A DNA stretch of 6,515 bases from NCBI GenBank assembly GCA_029056365.1, contig JAIDBM010000016.1, positions 1 to 6,515 on the forward strand. Direction: 5' to 3'. The DNA is from Muribaculaceae bacterium. GTDB lineage: Bacteria; Bacteroidota; Bacteroidia; Bacteroidales; Muribaculaceae. Both the position numbers and the translations under genes were made by a program. Below are positions 1-6,034 of the stretch, one piece after another (within the stretch, counting starts at the first letter, position 1; each line of letters opens with the position of its first letter). Below the pieces are notes generated by a model. It saw nothing but the letters and a program-made list of their open reading frames with translations. It searched no databases and was not told the DNA's origin.

Positions 1-875
1 AATTTTTCGCCGGTGATGTGTTCATACAGCTCGATATATCGCTGCGATATACTCTGGCATATCTCATCGGTCATCTCAGGAACAGTCTGACCGGGTTTGC
101 CCATGAATCCGTTCTCAATCAGCCACTGGCGCACGAATTCTTTCGACAGCTGGCGCTGGGCTTCGCCTTTTTCGAATCGTTCCTGATATCCGTCGGCATA
201 GAAATAGCGCGATGAGTCGGGAGTATGGATTTCGTCGATGAGTATCACTTTGTCGTCGAGTTTGCCGAATTCGTATTTGGTGTCGACGAGTATCAGGCCT
301 TTGTCGGCAGCCATTTCGGTGCCTATTTCAAACAAAGTGCGGGTGTATTGCTCCATTACCCTGTAGTCTTCTTCGCTTACTATGCCGCGCGATATGATTT
401 CCTCGCGCGATATGTTTTCGTCATGGCCTTCTTCGGCTTTGGTGGTGGGGGTTATGATCGGTTCCGGGAAGCGTTCGTTCTCGCGCATGCCGTCGGGAAG
501 TTTCACACCGCATATTTCGCGTGCTCCTGCCGCGTAGTCGCGCCATGCGCTTCCGGTGAGATAGCCTCGGATAATCATTTCCACACGGAAGCCTTCGCAG
601 CGGCGTCCTACAGTTACCATCGGATCGGGGGTGGCCAGTTTCCAGTTAGGTACCGCATGGGCGGTGGCATCGAGAAATTTTGCTGCTATCTGGTTCAGAA
701 CCTGTCCTTTGTAGGGTATGCCTTTGGGCAGAATCACATCGAATGCCGATATTCTGTCGGTGGCTACCATCACAAGCAGAGAGTCGTTGATGGTGTATAC
801 ATCACGTACTTTGCCGTGATACACACCGGTCTGGCCGGGGAAAGTGAAGTCGGTTTTTGTAAGAGTCGTTGCCAT
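1..875 (-). CDS. purC: Phosphoribosylaminoimidazole-succinocarboxamide synthase (SAICAR synthetase), C-terminus cut by window edge
   Basis: This cytosolic enzyme of purine synthesis joins CAIR and aspartate with ATP to make SAICAR. The frame is open from ATG at 873-875 to base 1 and gives 291 residues with no stop. From memory, Bacteroidetes PurC has a little over 310, so roughly 20 C-terminal residues should lie beyond the edge. Visible family motifs are GKVRDVY at 21-27 (nucleotide-binding start), TDRISAFD at 39-46, IRGYLTGSAW at 102-111, a PTTKAEEGHDENIS stretch at 143-156, the signature LVDTKYEFG at 196-204, and DEIHTPDSSRYF at 214-225. The MATTLTKTDF start matches the expected N-terminus. 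It begins 27 bases after the phoH-like stop with no promoter between, so co-transcription with that gene is likely. Nothing in it looks damaged. The identification is firm. Confidence 0.97.
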   Translation of the reverse strand, partial: MATTLTKTDFTFPGQTGVYHGKVRDVYTINDSLLVMVATDRISAFDVILPKGIPYKGQVLNQIAAKFLDATAHAVPNWKLATPDPMVTVGRRCEGFRVEMIIRGYLTGSAWRDYAAGAREICGVKLPDGMRENERFPEPIITPTTKAEEGHDENISREEIISRGIVSEEDYRVMEQYTRTLFEIGTEMAADKGLILVDTKYEFGKLDDKVILIDEIHTPDSSRYFYADGYQERFEKGEAQRQLSKEFVRQWLIENGFMGKPGQTVPEMTDEICQSISQRYIELYEHITGEK

Positions 876-902
876 TGCTATGATTGGGATTATTTGTTTG
901 GA

Positions 903-1901
903 TTATTGATTTTTGTCGTCTGGTACGCCGGGGGCGCCGTTGTCGTGCGCTTCTTTGTTGTTCGCTTCCTTGTCGTGCCGCTCATAAGCTTCGACTATGC
1001 GCTGCACCAGCTGGTGGCGTACGATGTCTTTTTTGCCGAATTGAACCCGTCCGATGCCGGGCACGCCGTCGAGAACTTTCAGTGCCTGTATCAGGCCGCT
1101 TGAAGTGGTGCGCGGAAGGTCGATCTGGGTCACATCGCCGGTTACAATCATTTTTGCGTTCATGCCGAGTCGGGTCAGAAACATTTTCAGCTGGTGGGGA
1201 GTGGTGTTCTGGGCCTCGTCGAGCACTATGACGGCATCGTTGAGGGTGCGGCCGCGCATGAATGCGAGCGGGGCTATCTGTATAACCTTGCTGTCCATGT
1301 ATTCACGCAGTTTCACAGGCGGAATCATGTCTTCGAGGGCATCATAGAGGGGCTGCAGATACGGATCGATTTTGTCTTTCATGTCGCCGGGCAGAAAGCC
1401 CAGCTTTTCTCCGGCCTCTACAGCCGGGCGTGAAAGTATGATTTTGCGTATGATACGGTTTTTGAGAGCGTGTACGGCAAGGGCGATGGCTATGTAGGTT
1501 TTGCCGGTTCCGGCGGGGCCGAGGGCGAATGTAAGGTCGTTGTGCCTGAATTCGTCGACAAGCAGCTGCTGGTTGGGGGTGCGGGCCGATATCGGTTTGC
1601 CGTTTACTCCGAATATTATCACATCGTCGCGCCGCATGTCTTTGGGCGCTTCGCCTTTAACTATGTCGAGAATCACGTCTTCCGGCAGAGTGTTGTATCT
1701 GTCGGCGTATTCTTCGAGTTGTTTTATTTTGTTTTCGAATTCGGCAGTTTCGGCGTCTTCGCCTATTACCTTTATGACCGAGCCTCGTGCCGCCACTCTT
1801 AGTTTCGGAAAGAGGTTGCGTATCAGGTGCATATTGGCGTTGTTGACGCCGTAGAAACTCACCGGGTCGACTTTGTCTATGATTATTATTCGCTCGATCA
1901 T
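903..1901 (-). CDS. PhoH-like (YbeZ-type) P-loop ATPase
   Basis: A 332-residue cytosolic P-loop ATPase of the PhoH family. The E. coli member YbeZ is linked to ribosome and rRNA maturation together with the RNase YbeY; the exact role in Bacteroidetes is less clear. The protein has an N-terminal domain at about 1-100, Walker A GPAGTGKT at 128-135, Walker B VIVLDEAQ at 224-231, and the motif TGDVTQIDLP at 254-263. There is no PIN domain, so it is not the PhoH2 toxin-like form. The last 25 residues are polar and probably disordered. I chose ATG at 1899-1901 over the in-frame ATG at 1967. The extra 22 residues do not fit the family, MIERIIIIDKVDPVSFYGVN is the expected beginning, and a promoter at 1925-1955 lies downstream of the longer start. 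The gene is followed by purC after 27 bases. Confidence 0.94.
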   Translation of the reverse strand: MIERIIIIDKVDPVSFYGVNNANMHLIRNLFPKLRVAARGSVIKVIGEDAETAEFENKIKQLEEYADRYNTLPEDVILDIVKGEAPKDMRRDDVIIFGVNGKPISARTPNQQLLVDEFRHNDLTFALGPAGTGKTYIAIALAVHALKNRIIRKIILSRPAVEAGEKLGFLPGDMKDKIDPYLQPLYDALEDMIPPVKLREYMDSKVIQIAPLAFMRGRTLNDAVIVLDEAQNTTPHQLKMFLTRLGMNAKMIVTGDVTQIDLPRTTSSGLIQALKVLDGVPGIGRVQFGKKDIVRHQLVQRIVEAYERHDKEANNKEAHDNGAPGVPDDKNQ

Positions 1902-1915
1902 GTGATGACTTGGAT

Positions 1916-1952
1916 TTAGAATTGCAAAGTTAGTAAATCTTTGCAATTCTAA
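1916..1952. repeat. 14-bp perfect inverted repeat around the phoH-like promoter
   Basis: TTAGAATTGCAAAG (1916-1929) and its exact reverse complement CTTTGCAATTCTAA (1939-1952) are separated by 9 bases. The left arm carries the CAAAG that is TTTG of the minus-strand -7 box, so the symmetry covers most of the core promoter. It could be a regulator binding site, or a hairpin ending the channel gene's transcript 34 bases after its stop. No T-run follows it on the minus strand, which weakens the terminator reading. Confidence 0.75.
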
Positions 1953-1955
1953 CAA
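1925..1955 (-). promoter_or_regulatory. Bacteroidetes-type promoter of the phoH-like gene and purC
   Basis: On the minus strand TTG (plus 1953-1955) is followed after 20 bases by TAACTTTG (plus 1925-1932). This matches the Bacteroidetes sigma pattern of a -33 TTG and a -7 TAnnTTTG. The start of transcription should fall at about 1918-1921, giving a leader of about 17-20 bases before ATG at 1901. The -7 element overlaps one arm of an inverted repeat. The call rests on motif and spacing only. Confidence 0.7.
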
Positions 1956-1985
1956 GTCGGATTTCACTATTGTTTGTTGTCGAAC

Positions 1986-3725
1986 TTATCGCCGAACCGC
2001 CTCCAGATAGCTGTCGAAGCCAATTTTCTTCTGTTTTAGTTCCGGATTGTCTGCAAGTTGCTTATTTTCGATTACTTCGGCCAACGCTCCGGCGATAATA
2101 CGGGCGAGCAACATACGCTTCGGACTCCACAGTATCTTGTCCCATTCGATACGAAGTATTATATTGTTGCCGTTTGACAATCCGATTGCGCGATGAAGCA
2201 GTCGCGGACTGTCGGAAGCATGGTATTTCTGATGGTCGGTCTTCAGATTCAGTTCTGCCGCGACTCTTGTAGTGATTGTATCGAATAGCGTTTTAAATGT
2301 CGCCGTATCCCTGACAAGTGAACCTTCCATGTCGAATCCGTCGCCTTTTGCACCGCCGGTACAGAAATGGAGTTCGGTGGGGAGTTTAGGTTCCAATGCG
2401 CCACTGCTGACAAGAAATGTGAGGCTCCACGCTCCCTCTCGCGACAGGAATGTGTTCAGGTCGCTGGCAAAATCAGCAAACTCGGGTTCCGTATGTCCTC
2501 CGGCCGGAATTTGATAGTATGACACGGATTCAATACGATCTCCGACTTCCCTGCTGATGTAGTTGAACCCTCCGATGAGCGCCAGATAGAACGAGAAGTT
2601 GCCGCTCCCGGCATCTATATGCGCCGATGTGTTGATTATAGTCACTTTGGAGCCTCTGTCGATGTACAGACCGTATGATCGGTTGCATACATAATGTTCC
2701 ACTGCGAGCAAATCCATCGGTTTATCGGCTGTAGGGATTGTGGAGGCTGTGTTTACAAGCCGGAAGTAAGGGGGCGTGTTCTGAGTGACTACATCGATTA
2801 TATCATCGATTTTCAGTCCGGTACGTGCCTGGATTTGTGTGAGTGTAACCAAAGGTGGCACGCATTGGAGTCCTGAAGGACGGTCGAGTTTGCGTTGAAA
2901 CTGTTTTTTCAGTTTTATGGTGTTCTCGGCAAGATCATTCCTCTTTGCGTCTTTTTCGAGAGCTTCGGTAAATCCGGCCCCGATGATACCTGCGGGCACG
3001 GCCACAATGGCAATACCCAGCAAACCGACGATACATGCTATTATCCGTCCGACGCCTGTGATGGGGGGTGTGTCGGCAAACTGCCCCGGATCACCGATAT
3101 ATTGGGCAAATGCCCATATTACCGATATAAATCCGTTTTTATATACATCAGGTTGCGCATCGTGTTCGGCAAAGAAGAGCACAAGGCTCAGAATTATCGT
3201 GATTACTATCAGGAACTGCATCGACACAATAAGTTCCTTCCGCTTTCCCTTTATGGCGTTTGACAACAGGTTGAAGCTTTTTGAATATCGCCCGATGCGC
3301 ATTGTGCGCACGACCCTTGCCGTACGCATCAATTTGAATGCGGCCACCGGAAGCGGGAAAATCCATTGCAGATAAAATGGGAACGTCGATATTACGTCTA
3401 TCGCGCCATAGAATGTAAAGCAGTATTTAAGCCGTCCGCGCCACCCCTTGAATTCAGGATTCACCACTGGAGCAACCCAGATTCTCAGGCTTACCTCGAT
3501 TGTGAAGAATACCAGAGTTACGACATCTACCCACCAGAGTATTTGCCGAAGCTCAGGGTCTATGTCGAACGTAGATAGAAATATCTCGGTGGTACTGATG
3601 AGAATCATGGCTACAATGAGCCAATCGACGATATTGTGCCATTGTTTTGTGTGCAGATTATCGTCGAGTGCCCGAGCCAGCTTGATTTTCAGAGGTTCTT
3701 TAATCTCCGGATTGTTTAAACTCAT
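1986..3725 (-). CDS. Voltage-sensor ion channel with atypical selectivity filter and unrecognised C-terminal domain
   Basis: A 579-residue inner-membrane protein of the Ion_trans (six-helix voltage-gated channel) type. Predicted segments are S1 about 31-51, S2 62-80, S3 101-121, S4 128-148, S5 165-187, pore helix about 196-206, and S6 224-252. S4 has basic residues every third position (K131, R134, R137, R140, R143, R146), as in a working voltage sensor. S6 (GLLGIAIVAVPAGIIGAGF, 234-252) closely resembles bacterial potassium channels, but the filter position reads AQYIGDPG (207-214) in place of TVGYGD. Ion selectivity therefore cannot be assumed. A charged linker (253-283) leads to a cytoplasmic domain at about 285-579 that I cannot assign; it has an AHIDAGSG motif at 368-375. 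ATG at 3723-3725 lies 15 bases after the upstream coiled-coil gene's stop, suggesting one transcript. The channel fold is firm; function and ligand are unknown. Confidence 0.88.
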   Translation of the reverse strand: MSLNNPEIKEPLKIKLARALDDNLHTKQWHNIVDWLIVAMILISTTEIFLSTFDIDPELRQILWWVDVVTLVFFTIEVSLRIWVAPVVNPEFKGWRGRLKYCFTFYGAIDVISTFPFYLQWIFPLPVAAFKLMRTARVVRTMRIGRYSKSFNLLSNAIKGKRKELIVSMQFLIVITIILSLVLFFAEHDAQPDVYKNGFISVIWAFAQYIGDPGQFADTPPITGVGRIIACIVGLLGIAIVAVPAGIIGAGFTEALEKDAKRNDLAENTIKLKKQFQRKLDRPSGLQCVPPLVTLTQIQARTGLKIDDIIDVVTQNTPPYFRLVNTASTIPTADKPMDLLAVEHYVCNRSYGLYIDRGSKVTIINTSAHIDAGSGNFSFYLALIGGFNYISREVGDRIESVSYYQIPAGGHTEPEFADFASDLNTFLSREGAWSLTFLVSSGALEPKLPTELHFCTGGAKGDGFDMEGSLVRDTATFKTLFDTITTRVAAELNLKTDHQKYHASDSPRLLHRAIGLSNGNNIILRIEWDKILWSPKRMLLARIIAGALAEVIENKQLADNPELKQKKIGFDSYLEAVRR

Positions 3726-3740
3726 TTCATTCTCATGAAA

Positions 3741-3989
3741 TTATTTGGAGCAACGGGTTTTATTGAGTTGCGCCTGGGCAATCTGTCGTTGCAGATTCTC
3801 GATAGTGCGTTTATGGCTTTCAGCCCTGTCGATCTTGCTTTTGCGATAGCTGGCTTTCGATGCTGGCGTAGAAGCAGACTTGATTGATCGGGCATACGAT
3901 TCGTTATCACGTTTCATGGCTTCGCGCTCCCGGGCTATTCGTGCGCGTAGGTCGACTATCTGTTTTTGATAATACGCTTTTGTACTCAT
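3741..3989 (-). CDS. Small basic coiled-coil protein of unknown function
   Basis: An 82-residue soluble protein with no signal peptide or membrane segment. It is rich in Lys, Arg, Gln and Ser. Two helical, heptad-like stretches (about 9-35 and 53-77) flank a Ser/Ala/Thr linker at 36-48, suggesting a helical hairpin or coiled coil. I do not recognise a named family, though similar MSTKAYYQKQI-type proteins are familiar to me from Bacteroidales. I chose ATG at 3987-3989. An in-frame ATG at 3999-4001 would add four residues but sits three bases from the foot of the 4004-4028 hairpin. The stop is 15 bases before the channel gene, so the protein may be a cytoplasmic partner of the channel. That link is inferred from position only. 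The coding call rests on an intact frame and plausible composition. Confidence 0.75.
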   Translation of the reverse strand: MSTKAYYQKQIVDLRARIAREREAMKRDNESYARSIKSASTPASKASYRKSKIDRAESHKRTIENLQRQIAQAQLNKTRCSK

Positions 3990-4003
3990 ACAGTTTTTCA
4001 TAA

Positions 4004-4028
4004 GAGCCGGTTAAATGTTAACCGGCTC
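4004..4028 (-). terminator. Perfect 11-bp hairpin after the duplicated small-protein gene (possible terminator or mRNA processing/stability element)
   Basis: GAGCCGGTTAA (4004-4014) and TTAACCGGCTC (4018-4028) pair perfectly around a 3-base loop. The hairpin starts 12 bases after the stop of the 104-residue gene (4041). On the minus strand the following bases are TTATGAAAAACTG, so there is no real U-run. On the plus strand a T-rich stretch does follow, but no plus-strand gene ends here. It may be a weak terminator allowing read-through into the coiled-coil and channel genes, since no promoter is visible between them. Confidence 0.55.
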
Positions 4029-4040
4029 CTGTCTTTTGTG

Positions 4041-4355
4041 TTATTTTTTTGCTGCCGCTGCGAGGGTATCGTTGTCGTTCGAGAGTTTGGTGTTGTCGGC
4101 ATTCGCTACCTGCACTCCAATGCCATAGGCATCGGCCACCATTTTCTCAAAACTGCCGACCTTGCGGTTGGAGCCTACAATTACTTCTCCGCCTTTGGCG
4201 CCTTCGGCGCGGATTGAAGCAAGAGTGGCGTCGTCCTTTGCAGGTGTCTTGCAGTTTACAGTGGTATACACGCGGAGACTCAGTCCGAATGCCTCCTTGA
4301 ACTTTTCCTTGAGGCCCTTCACTTTCATGCGGCCGTCGATTTTGAAATCTGCCAT
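4041..4355 (-). CDS. Duplicated small soluble protein of unknown function
   Basis: A 104-residue protein without membrane segments or signal peptide. Its two halves look like copies of one unit. Residues 10-48 (starting MKVKGLKEKFKEAFGLSLRV) align with 64-101 (starting RKVGSFEKMVADAYGIGVQV), sharing KV-x-x, EK, an aromatic-Gly pair (FG/YG), a (R/Q)V strand and a D-x-TLA end. The likely unit is a helix followed by beta strands. The first copy ends DDATLASI and the second NDTLAAAA. I recall similar small proteins in Bacteroidales genomes but no named function. The gene starts two bases after the stop of the membrane-hairpin gene, so it belongs to the same operon. A partner role for the membrane proteins just upstream is inference. 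The coding call is good; the function is unknown. Confidence 0.82.
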   Translation of the reverse strand: MADFKIDGRMKVKGLKEKFKEAFGLSLRVYTTVNCKTPAKDDATLASIRAEGAKGGEVIVGSNRKVGSFEKMVADAYGIGVQVANADNTKLSNDNDTLAAAAKK

Positions 4356-4357
4356 TT

Positions 4358-4624
4358 TTATTTAATGAGTTGTATGATAAAATAAATCAGCCACAGGACG
4401 GGAACAATGCATGCCACGCCCAATCCCACGAAAATCCAGACAAGCACGAATGCAATCAGCGATATGATGAATAGCCATCCCGTAACTGTGCTGAATAGCC
4501 ATACAATGAAGTCGTCGCGTTTTTCCTCGGCGTAGTCGGCGAGGTCTTTTTTCTTGCTGTTGAGATTTTCCCTAATGCGTTCCGATGCTTTCTTTTTTCT
4601 CGGATTAATACGGTCTTGCATCAT
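4358..4624 (-). CDS. Small two-helix membrane protein
   Basis: An 88-residue protein. Residues 1-38 are highly charged with many Lys/Arg, and about 40-87 form almost one continuous hydrophobic stretch that would make a membrane hairpin (about 43-64 and 67-86). By the positive-inside rule the long N-terminus is cytoplasmic, and both ends face inward. There is no signal peptide or recognisable family motif. Its first ATG (4622-4624) overlaps the stop of the OmpA-domain gene in the arrangement ATGA (4621-4624), which points to translational coupling. A second ATG follows directly, so the protein may begin one residue later. The coupling suggests that it acts with, or is made in ratio to, the OmpA-domain membrane protein. 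The next gene starts two bases after its stop. Confidence 0.82.
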   Translation of the reverse strand: MMQDRINPRKKKASERIRENLNSKKKDLADYAEEKRDDFIVWLFSTVTGWLFIISLIAFVLVWIFVGLGVACIVPVLWLIYFIIQLIK

Positions 4625-5544
4625 TTTATTTCAAATTCAGTGCGGCGGTTAATATCCGCATTGGGATTTTCGGAGTCTTTGAGCTCGGCGCTGCCTTTTC
4701 CAATGGCCGAGATGCGGTCGGCTTCAATGCCTTCTTTCTCTGTAAGGAACGATGCGACGGCTTGTGCACGCTGTTCGCTGAGCTGTTGATTGGCAATTGC
4801 ATCGCCTTCGGCAGAAGTATGCCCCACGATGTTGATTTTGAGTTCAGGGTTGTTGCGCAGCACACGTGCGAGGTCGTGAAGGGCAAGCTTTGCATCGTCG
4901 TTGAGCTCGGCTTTACCATGCTCGAACTGGGCTGCATTGAAGTTGGCCTCGATTTCCTCCACTTGCTGCAGATAAATGGTATCGCGTACTACAACCTCTT
5001 TCTCTACGATTTTCTCCACAATCTGAGGCTCTGATTCCTTGCCGCTGAAAACAAACCAGGCAATGGCGCCGAGCGCCAGCAGAGCCGCCAGCACCCATAC
5101 CCATGCGGGAATCCCCTTTTTATTCGCTTCCGGCACAGGGGGAACATAACCATTGAGATATTCAAGACGATACCCGCCCCTTTGGCCGGGGTGCGCGGTT
5201 TTCTCGAACTCGGCTACTTCAATACCATAGAGAGTACCTTGTTCTACAATGCGCTCGAACGACGGTTTGGACCATACCTGGGCCATCGCTGCCTTCGAGC
5301 CGTCGGCAAGGTCAAACACTTCGTCGGTTTTGGCGAAGTAGAGGTTCATCTTTGTGTTGAATCCCTCGGCCTCGTTCAATGGAAGAAACAATTCCTTCAC
5401 ACCGGAATCGGGACATATGTTGTTGGGAAAGGCCTTGCGCAGATCGTCAAGCGTGGCATGGGGATACATCACAAGGTATGCATGCGCTATGCCAAGCGCC
5501 GTACGGTTCTGTGCTTTGCCGTATACTTTTACTTTATTGGCCAT
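4621..5544 (-). CDS. One-pass membrane protein with cytoplasmic N-terminal domain and periplasmic OmpA-type peptidoglycan-binding domain
   Basis: A 307-residue protein in three parts. Residues 1-135 form a soluble domain of no family I can name, with a helix-turn-helix-like stretch at about 17-40 and YRLEYLNGYVPPVP at 125-138. A transmembrane helix at 146-166 precedes a Glu/Val-rich, probably coiled-coil stalk at 172-200. Residues 203-307 are an OmpA C-terminal-like domain with IVGHTSAEGD (239-248), LSEQRAQAV (255-263) and NRRTEFEI (299-306). OmpA domains bind peptidoglycan. Here the common GHTD Asp, which contacts diaminopimelate in A. baumannii OmpA, is Ser244, while Arg259 is kept; I recall GHTS variants in Bacteroidetes. 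There is no signal peptide, so the N-terminus stays in the cytoplasm as in MotB. The topology suggests a wall-anchored inner-membrane protein passing a signal or force inward. The gene overlaps the next one by ATGA. Confidence 0.9.
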   Translation of the reverse strand: MANKVKVYGKAQNRTALGIAHAYLVMYPHATLDDLRKAFPNNICPDSGVKELFLPLNEAEGFNTKMNLYFAKTDEVFDLADGSKAAMAQVWSKPSFERIVEQGTLYGIEVAEFEKTAHPGQRGGYRLEYLNGYVPPVPEANKKGIPAWVWVLAALLALGAIAWFVFSGKESEPQIVEKIVEKEVVVRDTIYLQQVEEIEANFNAAQFEHGKAELNDDAKLALHDLARVLRNNPELKINIVGHTSAEGDAIANQQLSEQRAQAVASFLTEKEGIEADRISAIGKGSAELKDSENPNADINRRTEFEIK

Positions 5545-5579
5545 TGAAAGACTGTTTTCGTAAATTATGGTACGGTTGG

Positions 5580-6011
5580 TTATTCCTCGTCATCCTCAGG
5601 CTCAAACGATACTTCCAGCTCCGGCTCCGACTTTACAAGGTCGCACAGCATGAGCACTGCGGAATCCTGGTCGATGTCGAGAGCTTCGGCAAGAGCGAGC
5701 AGGTTATGCACCTCGCCGAAGGTGAGCACGTTGTCGCAGAGTGCCATTTGAAGAAGAGCCTGGAATATTTCGCCTGTCTCTTCGTCATCCACCTTGGCCG
5801 CATGTTTCACCGCGAAGTCGGTGGCCTTCGACTCATCCATGTTCTTGAGTTCGACGAGAGCGGCGGTAACGTTCATCGACAGGTCCTTCTCGGTAAGGCC
5901 GAGGGCTTCGGCGATTTCACCGATAGTGGTGCGTTCCACATCGGAGTATTCTCCATCAGCCCAGATAATCGCGGCAAGTATGGAGCCTATGGTTGCATTT
6001 GATGTCTTCAT
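5580..6011 (-). CDS. TerB-like acidic helical protein
   Basis: A 143-residue soluble, strongly acidic protein resembling the TerB/TerB-like family. TerB is a helical protein of tellurite and stress-resistance clusters; related domains also occur in envelope-linked and phage-defence contexts. The hallmark is ADGEYSDVERTTI at 18-30, followed by the helix IGEIAEALGL at 30-39. A second, weaker acidic site at 92-104 (CDNVLTFGEVHNL) leads into the helix LLALAEAL, giving the pseudo-twofold pattern of this fold. Metal binding by these acidic groups is known for TerB and only possible here. The tail (129-143) is a run of Glu/Asp. The gene lies between the basic repeat protein, 23 bases upstream, and the OmpA-domain gene, 35 bases downstream. 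An acidic protein next to a very basic one suggests the two might bind each other, which is speculation. I would not call it terB. Confidence 0.8.
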   Translation of the reverse strand: MKTSNATIGSILAAIIWADGEYSDVERTTIGEIAEALGLTEKDLSMNVTAALVELKNMDESKATDFAVKHAAKVDDEETGEIFQALLQMALCDNVLTFGEVHNLLALAEALDIDQDSAVLMLCDLVKSEPELEVSFEPEDDEE

Positions 6012-6034
6012 TTTGTTATCAGTGATGTAAGGTA

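Noticed and set aside
386..414. 11-bp direct repeat CGCGCGATATG, 18 bases apart
   Set aside because: It encodes the two ISR tripeptides of the PurC segment NISREEIISRG, which is ordinary family sequence; there is no sign of a functional repeat.
225..1103. 292-codon plus-strand open frame
   Set aside because: It runs antisense to purC and the end of the phoH-like gene. The minus-strand frames carry clear family motifs, while the plus translation is aromatic-rich and low-sense, as expected for a shadow frame.
1902..1967. 22-residue N-terminal extension of the phoH-like protein
   Set aside because: The extension overlaps a good promoter and a palindrome, and family members begin near MIERIIIIDK, so ATG at 1901 is preferred.
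3148..3366. 72-codon minus-strand frame inside the channel gene
   Set aside because: It lies wholly within the channel's transmembrane coding region in another frame and has no motif.
3722..3910. 62-codon minus-strand frame ending just inside the channel gene
   Set aside because: It overlaps the coiled-coil gene in another frame and shows no protein-like features, while the coiled-coil frame has coherent heptads.
5379..6002. 207-codon plus-strand frame
   Set aside because: It is antisense to the TerB-like gene and the start of the OmpA-domain gene, both of which have recognisable domains. Its length reflects codon bias on the opposite strand.
4041..6011. Zorya-like or MotAB-like defence or motor system
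   Set aside because: The OmpA-domain protein has MotB/ZorB-like topology, but there is no MotA/ZorA-like multi-helix partner with proton-channel motifs and no helicase or nuclease in the window.
5580..6011. Classical tellurite-resistance (ter) operon
   Set aside because: Only a TerB-like protein is present. No TerC membrane protein, TerD/TerE calcium-binding proteins or TerZ/TerA neighbours are seen.
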